Below the pieces are notes generated by a model. The model was given only the letters and a program-made list of their open reading frames with translations, was not told the DNA's origin and made no database searches. This document shows, piece by piece, positions 31,301 to 43,079 of a stretch of 64,000 nucleotides of DNA; the first letter of the stretch is position 1; each line of letters opens with the position of its first letter. The stretch covers positions 11,962,640 through 12,026,639 of the forward strand of contig NC_079977.1 of the NCBI RefSeq assembly GCF_029852145.1, in the 5' to 3' direction. This DNA is from Microplitis mediator. Lineage: Eukaryota; Arthropoda; Insecta; Hymenoptera; Braconidae. The translations under genes were made by a program, and so were the position numbers.

Positions 31301-32080
31301 AGTACAATTGCAGCAATCTTTTCTGAATGGATATGCAAGGCTATCAGGGATATCATCATAGAAAAGAAAATGATCTCGACACCTTTGATATCCAATCAAT
31401 TTTTCATTATTTTGTAATCGTTCCGGTAGTTTGTGCCAAGCGAAATCGATTTGTTGGGTTGCATTTTCAATGATAAATGCAACATCAAGACATGCAATAT
31501 CTTGATTATCCATACACAGTAAGTTCCCCAACTGATTGAAGATCTGAACCGACTTTTCATAGGTTGGTTGGTTTCCATAACAAGTCCAAAACCACTTCTT
31601 GAAAAATTGAACATTTTGATAAGCACATGAAAAATAAAACTTTTTCTCATGATGAACATGGTATGGTCAGCGATGTTTTGGAAAATCATAAGCATCAAAT
31701 AGATAAAAATGTCTTAGTTTTTCCTTATCAATTATAGGTACAACAGAGTCAATTAGATCATCAAGCCATTTTTTCTTTCGTTCACCTTGAACGTAAAAGT
31801 AACGTGCATTTTTCACCAAAATATCTAGATTTTCTTTCAATGATTCATATGGTTGCACACCAGATGTCCATGAAATTGAATGTTGAAGTCCACAATGATC
31901 AACACTTTTTTGAATTACTGCAACATCAATCTGATCTAAAGGTGGTTCAAATAACCAATGTTCACATTGCACACGTTTATATGGATTGACGTTAACACAA
32001 ATATCACTAGCACAAAGTTCTTTTATCACAAATCTGCCATCAGGCATCTCAAAACCCACAAAATCAATTATTAGTTCCAT
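31295..32080 (-). pseudogene. Polinton-associated protein of unknown function (family copy 2), one stop
   Basis: The frame starts with ATG at 32080 and has MELIIDFVGFEMPDGRFVIK, HWLFEPPL, SISWTSGVQPYESL and YFYVQGERKKKWLDDLI in the same order as the gene at 15782-16327. A TGA at 31669-31667 interrupts it; the same frame stays open to 31295 and ends in a Cys-rich tail (KDCCNCTF). The extra C-terminal 80 codons are not found in copy 1. Its start overlaps the stop of the spliced gene upstream by one base. Confidence 0.7.
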
Positions 32081-32466
32081 TATTGCGGTTTGTTAGCTCT
32101 AAACAATGACTTAGTTAATAAGAATGTGATTTCATGACATGCTTCTTCGTAATCTTTGCGATCATTAAAGTTCAATTTAAATTCTTTCCAATGAGACAGC
32201 TGTAAGTTGATTTCTTTTCTTCGGATAGCCAATTCTTTGTTTTTTTCCTCATTCGCGTTTCTGTAATAATAGGAATTTGGAATAGCGCTGTCCTCGAAAA
32301 TATCACTTTCTTCGCTTATGTCTTCGAAGTCAATTTGGGCCTCATGGTCACACTCATCCGTGCATACGTGAAGTCTATAAAAAAGTCAATAATTGAATAA
32401 ATATTCACAGCTAAATTAATGAAACATATTATAAATCTTTACATACCTTGAACCTTGACGAGCCAT
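32080..32466 (-). CDS. Two-exon small Polinton gene, unknown function
   Basis: Exon 1 is only 20 nt (32466-32447, MARQGS and part of R). A 72-bp intron (32446-32375) with GTATGT and TTTTTTATAG joins it in phase to exon 2 (32374-32080). The 104-residue product is acidic early (DFEDISEESDIFEDS) and helical later (KNKELAIRRKEINLQLSHW). The stop TAA overlaps the ATG of the next gene. Splicing is predicted from sequence only. The first exon and in-phase, open second exon argue against chance. Confidence 0.6.
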
Positions 32467-32469
32467 TTT

Positions 32470-32757
32470 TTATGACTTTTCAAGCATGCGTAATTGCACT
32501 TTTTCCGTTTTTTCACTAATTTCAAATAGATTCTTCGCTAACTTTCTTTTTTCAGCACAGCCTGGACACGATACTGCTCGCGCACTTTCAATGATTTCAA
32601 TATTTTTGGCAAATGCAATTACATCATTAATAAATTTACCAATATCCTCGGGAGGTATGTTACCAAATAACGATTCAATAATATCGTCAAGATTATCAGT
32701 GCACGGCCGGTTATGTAAGAGAAAAATTCTTTCATTTTCACTGAATTTATTATCCAT
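32470..32757 (-). CDS. TIR-proximal Polinton gene, unknown function
   Basis: 95 codons from ATG 32757 to TAA 32470, three bases before the next ATG. Helical, with a CPGC motif (ARAVSCPGCAEKRKLAKN) that could bind metal only if paired with other ligands. The right TIR supplies a likely promoter: the TCAGTC initiator-like motif lies about 50 bp upstream. I do not recognise the family. Confidence 0.6.
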   Translation of the reverse strand: MDNKFSENERIFLLHNRPCTDNLDDIIESLFGNIPPEDIGKFINDVIAFAKNIEIIESARAVSCPGCAEKRKLAKNLFEISEKTEKVQLRMLEKS

Positions 32758-32761
32758 TTGC

Positions 32762-33603
32762 ACAAGCTGTTAACTAGAACGTTTCTCGATGTAGACTGAC
32801 TGCTGCTGCGCGCTCAGCGCTCAGCTCAGTATCCCCACTCTAGGCCGAAAACAAGTTCAGACTTGTCGGATGACGTCATCTACTACGCAGTTAGAACAAA
32901 GGAAAAACCAGTTCAGACTTGTCGGATGACGTCATCTACTACACAGTTAGAAATAGAACAAAGGAAAAAAACAGTTTAGACTTGTCGGATGACGCCATCA
33001 TCAGATAAAAAAAGAGGGGAACTACACCACTAGATGGCGTGCTCTTGCATGCTTCTCGCATGTACCCTTACATACCCCAGTTTCAATATATAAAACTTTA
33101 AATCATACATTTACGTGTACATATTGTATTAATCAGGGTAGGCTATGTTAGTGTCAGCTCTGGGGTTACGCACAAACACGATGTCAAAACTTGTAACCTG
33201 ATAGGCAAGCCGAGAACCCACTCTAGTCGTTAATGGAAATTGTACATAAATTTACGTAAGTTGTACATTAATAAAAATTGTACATATTTTTTCAAAAAAA
33301 TTTCCCGCTTAAAATATACACGAGGCGTCATCTATCATGAGCTCAAAATGGCAGACATGAGCTCAAAAGGGTCCTAGATAAGCTCAAAAATGAGCTCAGA
33401 CGGTAAAAAAGACCGCCAAATAACGTCAATTAGCTTCAAAATGATGTCAAAATGGCCCCAGATAACAAACAGTCGATACATTATCGACAATCGATAACCA
33501 ACAGTCGATACATTATCATCAATCGTTAACTTACCGTCCGTCAGTACAACAGATCATGCCCATCTTGCCCTAACTGATTCAGAACCTTCCTTGCCTATCT
33601 ACT
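32762..33603 (-). repeat. Right terminal inverted repeat of the Polinton
   Basis: It is the reverse complement of 4477-5240 apart from an unmatched middle (about 33050-33300). It contains the inverse tandem units with TGACGTCA twice and a mutated TGACGCCA. Confidence 0.9.
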
Positions 33604-33609
33604 TCCATG
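33604..33609. repeat. Right target-site duplication of the Polinton (TCCATG)
   Basis: It is the partner of 4471-4476. It falls in the env codons for Pro-Trp just before the fusion-peptide-like segment. Confidence 0.85.
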
Positions 33610-34670
33610 GTTCGGTTTCATAGGCACGATTTCTCGAGAATTGTTTGGGATCATGGATTATGAAGACAAAGAACACATTAATAAGGAAATTAACAAGTTA
33701 TATCAAGATAATGCCAAAATGGTGCAACTGGTACAGAACGCCACTCACATCGTCAAGAGTGAGATTAATACCATCCTTCAGAGTGAGGCTCAGATGCAGT
33801 CCAATCTGAACAAACTTGCGGACGTCACTCACGCATTTATAAACGCAACGCTAAACTCCTTAGAAAAAGTCGTTTATGTCACGAAAGTCCTCATGCTGGG
33901 GGATGAGCGCTTGGAGGTCACCAATCACCACCTACGAGTCCTGAGAGAGGCCGAAACCATCATCGAAGAGGCAAAAGCCGGTAGAATCTCTCCTCAAGCG
34001 ATATCGCCAAAACAACTTTACAAAGCAACGGTCGACATCACGCGGAAACATCCTGATTTAAATCCACCTCAGCCGATTGACAGGATTGACATCTCAACCT
34101 TGTCAGCAGCATTGACAGTAAAGGTAGCGAGGGCAAAAGGTTATTTACTCATTATAGTAACCTTGCCTCTGTTCCACAAGATTCCGCTACTATCGTATGA
34201 AATGAGACCGTTGCCAAAACCAGAAAACGTGAACGGAAAAATTCAAACTTTGACCATTTTACCATCCAAAAGTTTCTTGGTTACAGATCCAGGCCTGCGA
34301 AGATTTTTCCTGGCAGACTTTGAATATATAAATAAATGCAGAATTATCGGAGAAGATCAATCGTGTCGTCCCGATATCCCATTCCAATCCACAGAAGATC
34401 CTGAAGAAGTCGACTGCGAAATGAAGCTGCTCTTGAAATCGACAGAAGACATTTCGAGAACTTGCAACATCCGCATTATCCCCGATTGCAAGACTACGTG
34501 GATAAAGCTCAATCAACCAAACTCTTGGGCTTATTCGATCTGCAAAGAGGAAAAATTAAGTCTCAAATGTTTGGACCCAGTCGAAAAAGATTACTACATC
34601 AATGGAACGGGGATGATCCATATTCGGGGCAGATGCGAAACGAAAAACGGAAAATACTTAATCAAAAGTA
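33604..34670 (+). pseudogene. env: Env glycoprotein, fusion-peptide and ectodomain part (element 1)
   Basis: The frame resumes after the Polinton with a fusion-peptide-like WFGFIG and FGIMDYEDKEHINKE. This layout is shared with baculovirus F and errantivirus Env proteins. Cys-rich ectodomain segments (KCRIIGEDQSCRPDI, RTCNIRIIPDCKTTW) match the second env in order. The frame is interrupted at 34670 by a nested TIR element and continues at 37034-37113. No transmembrane segment is left, so the C-terminus is lost. Confidence 0.8.
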
Positions 34671-35115
34671 TACACGGAAAGAAAAAAAATGGGAATTTTT
34701 CCAATTTTACATGGGGAAAATTCCTTTGTTGGCATTGTAAATTTTGCTATGTCAACATGTGAATTGTAACTATGTCACATGGTAAATTTTGCTTTGTTAC
34801 ATTGGAATTATTCCTATATTGAAAATGTAAATTTTCCCATATCAACATTGGAAAAATAACTATGTAATATAGGAACAATTCTAATGTTAACATGGAAAAA
34901 ATTCCCATGCTAACATTGGAATTGTTCCTATGTCAACATGGGGAAATTTCCCATGTTAACATGGGAAAAATGCCCATGTTAACATGGGAAAAATTCCCAT
35001 GTTAAAAAATTAGAAATTTCCATGTATATAAAAGTAAAATATTTGTAAATTGATGTATTTTTTACGTAAGTTATTAAGTTAATCAAAATTAATTAATTGA
35101 ATTGATGATTATATA

Positions 35116-36359
35116 GGGGAAGAGAGGGAGGCAAAATGGGTCCCTTAAGAAAAAAATTTTCAAATCCTCAGTTTTTTTTACTTGTTTTACTTTTTATTAT
35201 TCCCTTGCCAAGTATTTAATCTTAATTTGTTCTGTCTATTGAAAATAAAAACTTGAAAAATGTGGGGTAAAATAGGCCCCCCTTAAAAAATTTCTAAAAT
35301 GTGAGTTTTTCAGCTTGTTTCACTTTTTTTTTCCTTTTGCTGAGTTTCTGGTGTTAATTTGCTGTGTCTATCAAAATTAAAAAATCCTGTAAAGTTGGGT
35401 AAAACAGTCTTCCAACAAAACTCAATGTATGTTTCTTGCTTGCTTTATGTTATGAAACTTTTTGCTATGTGTTTAGTATAAAAAAGAGTTGATACACTGT
35501 GAAAAATCCGGAGTGAATTCGGATTTAATTTCAATCCGAATACATTCACTCCGCCACTCGGAGTTCCGGAGTTTTAAAAAAATCACTCCGCATGCGGAGT
35601 GAATTGGGAGTTTCTTTTATTTCACTACCAATCCACTCCGGTCCGGAGTTTTAATACTTAAATAAACTTATATTAATTTATATTAAAATGTTAAACAATG
35701 TGTTTGCGTGCATGTGTGTGTTCGGGTGTGTGCGGGTGTTTGTGTGTATGTGCGAATGTGTGCTTGTGTGTGTTCGGATGTGTGCGAATGTGTGTGCAGG
35801 GGTGTGTGCGTGTGTGCAAATGTGTGCGTGCGTATCAGCTGATCAATAATGTAATACGCGAGTTTTTACTTCAATTTTATTGAGTGGAGTAATTTATTAT
35901 TAATAATATTTTTAAAACTCCTCCCCGGAGTGAATTTCACTCCGGAGGAATTAAATTAATAAAAAATTATCTATTCTGCGAAAACTCCCCTGCGGAGTGA
36001 ATTTCACTAATTCAATTTCACTAGTCAATTTCACTCCGAGGGGAGTGAAAAATTAAAAATTAATTCACTCCGCATTCACTCCGGATTTAATCCGCATTTA
36101 CTCCACGAATTTTTTACAGTGTAGTGAAGATTTAGACCTTAAAATAACTTAATTCAAAGTTTTCTGTTGAATTACTATTCAATCATTTCTGTTACAAAAA
36201 TTTTAGGAACCCGTTTGGCTAAAAAATATTTTTCGGTATTCAAAGTCTAAGCCCATTTATTCATGTTAAAAATTTGGGTGGGGGGGGGGGGGGAATTTCG
36301 GCCCCAAACATTTTGAGGCATCCAAAATTTTAGGGGGCCCATTTTCCCCCCTCTTCCCC
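35116..36359. mobile_element. Nested TIR element (GGGGAAGAGRGGG ends), middle layer
   Basis: GGGGAAGAGAGGGAGGCAAAAT at the left is matched inversely by ATTTTCCCCCCTCTTCCCC at the right, with flanking TA. It is non-coding and is interrupted by the MITE at 35495. Confidence 0.65.
35495..36121. mobile_element. MITE with CACTGT ends (inner layer)
   Basis: It starts CACTGTGAAAAATCCGGAG and ends TTTTTTACAGTG, with TA on both sides. The interior repeats ACTCCGGA-type motifs and has a TG-rich minisatellite at 35697-35830. It fits a Tc1/mariner-type non-autonomous element. Confidence 0.7.
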
Positions 36360-37033
36360 TACTCGTTTATATTAATCGAATTTATAAAGACGTTTGTTCT
36401 TTGGTAGGTGCTACAAACAAATTTTAATTAAATTACACAAAATTTTTTCAGAAACGTTGAAATTCTATTTTCGTAAATCTTAAAACCTTCACAGATCCCT
36501 ATTTTATCGCTTTAAGGCTTAAATGATAAAAACGACCAAAAAATTTGGTATTTTAGTGATTTCAGCTTCTTGTGGACTTTTCCCATGCAACATTGCAATT
36601 TTTCCTACGTTGACATGGGAATTTTTCCCATGCCATCATGGATATTTTTACTATGTAAACACAGGAATATTTACTATGTTAACAGAGGAATTTTTTCCTC
36701 GTCAACATGGGAAAAATTCCCATGTCCACATAGAAGAAATTACTTCAGTAACATGGGAAAAATTCCTATACTGACATGGTAAAAATAACCATGTCAATAA
36801 AGGAATTTCAGCAATTTAACAGAGTAATTTTTCCATTTCTACATGGAAATTTTGCCAATGGCAACATGGAAGATATTCCTATTATATATGGGTGAAATTT
36901 CCATAAAATATGGTTATATTCCCATTTTTCCCTAGTGAAATTTCCCATGTCGATAAAGTAAAATTTGCCATGTCAACAAGGGAATTTCTCCTAAGTAAAA
37001 TTGTAAAAATTCCCATGTTTTTCTTTCCGTGTA

Positions 37034-37113
37034 GATGAAGAAACCACCCAGCTGGATATCACGCTGCCGAAGTTAAATTTAACTTTGAAAACACTGTCAT
37101 TCGAGAAAACAGG
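37034..37113 (+). pseudogene. env: Env remnant after the nested elements
   Basis: The frame DEETTQLDITLPKLNLTL continues env codons in place with the second provirus (GVEEEITTSIDTSFPEI). It ends at TAA 37111-37113. Beyond this, element 1 is not recognised. Confidence 0.55.
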
Positions 37114-37721
37114 ATAATTGGTAAATCCCTGTTAAAAACCGCGAAATTACTTTTCAAACTAAAGCAAATTATTTAAACGCTTACCTTTCTCAGCGCATGC
37201 GCGAATCCAAACGCAGATGACAGCCGCTGACAAATATTATTACGGCCTTGACAAAATTTTCTTACAGGACGTCATTTCTCTGCCAAATTCTCCTATTTAA
37301 AAAATTAAAACCCCATGGAAACTCCTTAAAAAACTCTTTTTCACCACCTATAACAAAGAAAATGGAAGCAGTAAATAGACAGAAATTTTTTTTTCAAAAA
37401 CCAACTCCAAAGTGTTACTCACCTCAGACTAGTCATATGTTCCATAATAAATTGAAAATACTTACCTGGCGAATTGGAAAATTGCGCCGTAATAACAAAG
37501 ATAAAACCCCAAAAATTTTTAATAGAAAGGAAAACCAGTTTTCGCTACCTATACACTTGCATAGTAACTTTATCCAAGTTGTATACTTTTGTTCAAAAAG
37601 AATGGGCGAACATTCGGGATAAAAGAAGGAACACACGATCTTTAGGCTGATTTTCCCTTTATTAAAAAAAAAAAGAGAAACAGACAGCTAACTTGGCTTG
37701 CAAGTAGTAACATCACCTTGG
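37114..37721. other. Region with donor-like sites on the minus strand, no clear gene
   Basis: Good donors (GTAAGTATTTT at about 37465, GTGAGTAAC at about 37420, GTAAGCG at about 37190) appear on the minus strand with short open frames before them. I cannot assemble a convincing product. Confidence 0.3.
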
Positions 37722-38189
37722 TTACCCAGCGAACGCTGCAGATAACCGAATTGCCCCATTTTCTCCCTCCATCTCGAATTCCTCTTCTTCCGGCTCATCT
37801 TCTCCATCCTCCCTAAAGAGCCAGGAAATAGATTTCCAATCATCCAAATCCTTGTCCTTTTCCCTCCAAAGATGCTTACTCCATCCCAGAAAAAGCTCGC
37901 GCTTTAGACGGGATGGGTAGTCCGGCAGAGAACCCCGACTCAAATAATACTTGGCAAACAAACCGACATTTTAAATAACACTAAAATCACGACCAACTAG
38001 ACTTTTCACTTCAACACTTACGTGTAGCAAATTATTACGCACACCACAGGTATTATAACACTCACAAGTATGAATGTTAGGGGCCCAAATTGCAAAAATC
38101 CTCCGAATATAAATAAATTCGGAATAGGATCTTATAAAATAATAAATGGGATCCCCAAGGTTATACTTCTGACCGAAAGACTTGCACAT
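37722..38189 (-). CDS. Candidate two-part minus-strand gene, unknown
   Basis: An ATG at 38189 opens MCKSFGQKYNLGDPIYYFIR and a Cys-rich HTCECYNTCGVRNNLLH, ending near a GTAAGTG donor at about 38022. A second open frame, 37961-37722, contains YLSRGSLPDYPSRLKRELFL and a strongly acidic EDGEDEPEEEEFEMEGE. A small intron with acceptor TTTTAG would lie between, but the phases do not clearly agree. It could be a host gene, a decayed one, or chance. I do not recognise it. Confidence 0.3.
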
Positions 38190-38403
38190 TGTACCAGTTT
38201 CAAATCAGATGACTGAATGCCCGACTTAACGCATAAACGCACCGTCAGCGGTAACAAGACGCGCTAGCTGTGAGAACGGTTGCTGAAGTCACACAAACTA
38301 AACTTAAGAATAAAATAATGAGAATGATTCTTAAAGACTATAGAAATAAAACGCTATACATTTTTAAATTCATTCGCAATTTATTCTGTCAAAATTCAAA
38401 ACA

Positions 38404-39057
38404 TTAACGCTTTTTGAAAAGCCAGGCGATAGTAGGATCTTTCAAAGTAGAATTTAACAAACGCAAATTATTTCTGCATCCTCGAATGTGACGGATATGT
38501 CTCAAAACTCCCATTAAATAGCTGTTACCAATGAGAGCATCCTCCGCAAAATACCAATGTAAATTGGTCACGACATACTAAAATGATCAAAAATAACATT
38601 TTTAAAGAATTCCTCTTTATATAATATATATGAGTATATAAAAATACCTCTAGTAAGGTAAGAGCGCGACCATCCGCTCCTATCGGGAGCTAGGGTGGTG
38701 CTATCGAATGGATCCAATCAACCTCATACTGATGAGAAACGAACAAAAAATTGGATCCGAATCTAGATACCAACGAGCTTGCACCTCAATCAAAATTTTA
38801 TCCAGGAAAACCGGTAAAAGATCCATTTCTGGATCAGCAATCTCAACAGGTTGGCGAGTAAAACACATTTTCAATGATAAATCCTGAAATTATGAATTTC
38901 AGTGTATAAATAAAAATTTTTTTTTCGAACAAGGAGTTATCAAATCCCTTATTTTCAAATTGAAAATGGGTTTTAATACCGTCTTACCCCTCAACTGTAA
39001 CGAACGTCCACTAGCATTAAGAATAACTCGATGTAAAACACTATGTTTAAAAATCAT
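38404..39057 (-). pseudogene. Exon-like segments of a possible host gene, probably decayed
   Basis: Three open stretches have splice-like edges: 39057-38988 (MIFKHSVLHRVILNASGRSL, donor GTAAGAC), 38883-38701 (DLSLKMCFTRQPVEIADPEM, acceptor TTTCAG) and 38577-38404 (YVVTNLHWYFAEDALIGNSY, ending FKKR stop, acceptor ATTTTAG). Codon use looks protein-like, but the phases between segments disagree by one base, so the gene is mutated or my boundaries are wrong. No family is recognised. Confidence 0.35.
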
Positions 39058-39958
39058 TTTTTCTTACTCTATAAAAGAGAAAAAAAAAACATAATAATAA
39101 CCGTGGCATGGCTAAATCAGCAAATTAAAAACTGACCGCGAATAAAACAAAGCGATATACGTAAAAGTAACGAAAAGAATTCTCAAAAATTCCCATAAAT
39201 ATCCCACTGAAATATCAATGGGTATATTGAGAATAATCTCTAAAAATCATTCCACATGCATGCTACTCATATAAGTGACCTTCATTCTTAATTTTCAGGG
39301 TGAATTCCTCAACATTATCATTAAAAGCCATCAATTATTCCATTTATTTATGATATAAATGATACCATTGATTTATATACGAAATAAGCTGGTTTAGAGA
39401 ATAGTTCTTTCAGTGACTGTAAGATGAAGACACTTGCCGGTAAATCTAAGATCAATACGACGGTCGATATTTAGCATCCCGTTGATGCTACGCGGTCGCG
39501 TGAATTGCGAACGCGGGCAAAGAAGAGACCGATTGGACAGCTGTTGCTCTCAGTTATGCAACTCTCTCTCTTGCACGCCCGAGCGAACTTCAATCTCGCG
39601 CTCACTCACTCTTATACGACTATCCTATGCGGTCAATAATAATATTTAAACCTAATACTAAAATTTAAATTAAATTACTAAGAAATAAAATAAACTCACG
39701 TTCTTATATTATTTGGCTAAAAAAACTACTAAATAAATTAAATAAATTACCATTAGAAAAAAAAAAGGGGAGAGGAAAAATTCCTTTTAAATAATGTACA
39801 GGCTAAACTTAAACAAATAATAAAAATAAACGGCTTAACCTAATTAAATACAACTAATTAACCTAAGTATGAACTATTACTAATTATTAATTATTATGAA
39901 GAAAAAAAAGGGAAGATTATTTTTTTTAATTAAATTTCAAATCTAAGCTTACATTTAA
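39058..39958. other. Flanking DNA left of the provirus
   Basis: No supported gene. It includes a GC-richer patch (about 39430-39610) with CGGTCG and TCGCG motifs and initiator-like CTCAGTT, perhaps a promoter for the minus-strand segments. The rest is AT-rich. Confidence 0.3.
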
Positions 39959-41134
39959 ATTTATGTCCGGATTTAATTAATTAATAATAATTAATTATTG
40001 GAAATGGTCGCGTGGGCCTCAAGTGGGAGGCACCGGGCAAACAGGGTGATTTTCCTAGAGGATTAGCTCTAGGTTTTATTTTTATTGTGAGAACTCGAAC
40101 GATAAACCCCGCAGGGGCCTCTCTGTGTATTCGATGCAGAATTTGGATTTTATATGTTAGAGAAATTGGTAATTTTCACCTACCTTTCGTTGTTCGCTGC
40201 TTACTTGCAAGTTGGTCTTTGGACTGCAAACTCCCGTGGACGGCTTCTGTTGGTCCCTGATCGAAAGATGATTTGGTTCAGGAAGAAGGGATGCGGTTCT
40301 TAATATTAGAAATAATCTAATATGCAGGTTTTCCCCAATGATGAATGTTTATTCAAATATTTCCCTATGGGCTCGCCGTACTCAGTTCACAAGATGTTAA
40401 ATTGTTCTTAACACTAAGGTTCTTTTCTTTCACTTAAATCTCTAAAGATTGCACTTAACTATTAGAACTTAAACTTATAGGTTTTACACTTTGAATTTGT
40501 TGAGTCTTTAGCTCATATGAGTTCGGTATGAATCCCCGACTCCAGCAATTCACTCGGACGAGAATCGCTGTTTATACACTTAACAATTATTATCAAAATC
40601 ACCCACGGTACGTGTGGTGATTTTTGGAAAGGAAAATATAATTTTGAAAAGACAATTTTGAATTGAAATTTTACGGTAACAAGCAACTTGCCACGCCTCC
40701 TCGAGTGCAATATCGAGACGATCTTCCTGTGGGATTTTGTAGTAACTTGACTGTTTAGATTTATTTAGCGAATATGAACTAATCGGTTTAAAAGAAATAG
40801 AAAAGAGAAAAGAGGGTTGCCTAAACGTAACACGGTTTAGAACTCACGCGGGCCAGCAAGGAAGATACATTAACTTCTCAAGCGTCATAGGCTGCCGCAC
40901 CTTGGTGTTCGTTGTTTTTATCACCTCGGTTCGCGGTTCTGGAGGGAATCATTTAGAAGATATAATTGGATGAATTTAGAATACAGTCAAGTGTAATTCC
41001 ATGATTGGAGGAATCGTTGACGACGTGCAACTAGGTGTTGGCCGAAGTTGCTATCCCTAAAATTGTTAACGCTGCACTTTGCAGCGAGCGCGGCAAAGAG
41101 GCCCCTTTAAATATACGGCAAGCCGGATATAACA
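39959..41134 (-). repeat. 3' LTR of the provirus (1,176 bp)
   Basis: It is identical to 54555-55730 except for about four substitutions and the degraded outer two bases. It ends GGATATAACA on the plus strand. Confidence 0.95.
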
Positions 41135-41138
41135 GCAT

Positions 41139-41155
41139 CCCCCCCAAAGAAAGGG
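41139..41155 (-). promoter_or_regulatory. Polypurine tract region
   Basis: On the minus strand a run ending TTTGGGGGGG is four bases from the LTR edge. A purine tract here primes plus-strand DNA synthesis in LTR elements. Confidence 0.6.
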
Positions 41156-42666
41156 TACTTTAGTGACCTTTCTTTGTACAATGGGGTCTCTTGGATTCGC
41201 CCGCTGGAAAGTTCAGCGTCAATTTTGACTTAAGTGACAATAGATATAGCTACTGCTGAGTACTGCGTCCCGTTACAATTAAAACTAAGACTATTCTATA
41301 AATTTATTTTTGCTTTGGTCGGCAATATTGTTATTTGTATGTGCTATAATCTTAATAATAAAAAAACATAGTTTTATAGTTTTTTTTATAAGTATATAAG
41401 GTATAACCGTGGTGGTATTAATATTTGTATTAACCTAATATTTATTTTTTAAATAATGTACCTTAGATATTCGGAAATCCCTGTATTTTCAAACAAAGTT
41501 ATGGTTTCCTTGCGAAAGTTTCCAAAATTTTGAGTTTTATGAAAGATTTTTAAGTTTTTCAAAATTTCAAGTTAATTGAGAAATTTTTGTTTTACCAAAA
41601 TTTTCAAATTTTGAGTTTTTCAAAAAAATTTTGAGTTTTTCAAAAATTTCAAGTTTTTTGATAAAAATTTCCGGTTTTTTCGAAAATCTTCAAAATTTTC
41701 GAGTTTTTCGAAAGAGAAAAAAAAATTTTTGAAAAATTTCAAGTTAATAAAGAAATTTTCGGTTTTTGCGAAAATTTTTGAGTTTTCGAAAAAATTTTGA
41801 GTTTTTAAAGATAGATAAACGAAAAGAAAGAGAAAAAAAAGTTTTAGTTTTTTTTTTCCACATTTTCAGAAATTTTTAATTATCTGAAGACGGAATTATT
41901 AAGTTCTAACTTGGTTTTTGGTTTTTTTTTTTTATTTATTTTTGGCTTTTTCAAAAATTTTCAAAATTTCGAGTTTCCGATTAAAACAAAAAAATTTTAA
42001 TTATTTACGTTCCTGAAATTATAAGTTGTATTAGGTTCTGAAATTTACCCTAACCTTGAATCCTCTATGTGAAAACCTACGTTGCATTAAAGAGAAAAAC
42101 AAAATTTGAATTTTGTTATCTATGTCACCTGAAGATTTTTGTTTTATTTAGTTGTTTTATAATTTTCAAATACTTTCCTTCAACGGGGTTGCCTCATTAC
42201 GTCTTTGGTTTTATACTTTATTATTCACGAGAATAATTTTATTTCTCCTCTCACTCACTCCAGTGTAGAGAAGAACTTGCGTTTAGATCGTGGATGCATT
42301 GTAGCTCCACGATTTTTATCACACATTCTTATGGATCTAATTACTCCTCTTATCATGCACATAAGTCATTCGTCTTGGAGATTCTGTGAGAGAAGGTGTT
42401 TTCTATAATTTTTACCTGAACGTAAATCTCTTTATTTTATTTCGGAGACGACAACCCCTGGAGGAAATATTCATTATTACTCCTATTATTATTGTTATTA
42501 TTGATTATTTTGTTTATTTGAGAGTTTTCGGGCTGAAGTAAAACTGTTTATAGTGAATTGTACTATTTTATGGTTCAAGTGTATTTCGAATTCGGTGACA
42601 ATATTTAGTATAATTTTATAAGTGGATTCTGTGTATTTCAAATAAACAGTATTTAGTATCTTCACA

Positions 42667-42843
42667 ATGCAACGTGGTTTGATTTTGGAGTTGCTCCGGC
42701 CCATACCAGGATTCTGGGTGACCCCCAATGATCCCATTTGGCGCTTATGTGATTCCAGGATTCATGGATATTGGGTTTGGGAAGTTGTTCCCTTTGAACC
42801 CCCGGTTGATTACTGGGGCAATACCTGCCGTACTTTTTTGGAG
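42667..42843 (+). CDS. Exon-like ORF antisense to the provirus
   Basis: 59 codons from ATG 42667 run in phase 0 to a strong donor GAG|GTAAGA. The peptide is Trp/Pro-rich (IPGFWVTPNDPIWRL, GYWVWEVVPFEPPVDYW) with four Cys or more spaced residues, unlike random AT-rich sequence. An acceptor TGATATTTAG at about 43748 could follow, but it leads to a stop two codons later. It may be an antisense gene of the element, a captured exon or chance. Confidence 0.35.
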
Positions 42844-43079
42844 GTAAGATTAGTAACACGATTTTGTTCTTAATAATTTTTTTCTTACTTTCCTCTCTTT
42901 TAACTCAATTTTTGAAATTTAAATTATTATTGTTGAAAAATTTAAATTAATATTTTTGAAAAATTTTCGAAATTTTATTTCTGAAAACTTAAATTATTAT
43001 TCTCTTTTTTTTTGAATGATTTTCAAAATTTTATTCTTAAAAAACTTGAAATATTTTTTTTGGAAAATTTTCAACATCT

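Larger units (their letters stand above)
34673..37031. mobile_element. TIR element with TA duplication inserted in env (outer layer)
   Basis: Ends CACGGAAAGAAAAA and TTTTTCTTTCCGTG are inverted and flanked by TA. The outer zones (34690-35020, 36570-37020) are arrays of short inverted CATGTTAACATGG / CCATGTT motifs separated by AAAATTCC. No transposase is seen. A second TIR element lies within. Confidence 0.7.

Noticed and set aside
35698..35883. 61-codon Cys-rich ORF
   Set aside because: It is a TG-rich minisatellite inside a MITE.
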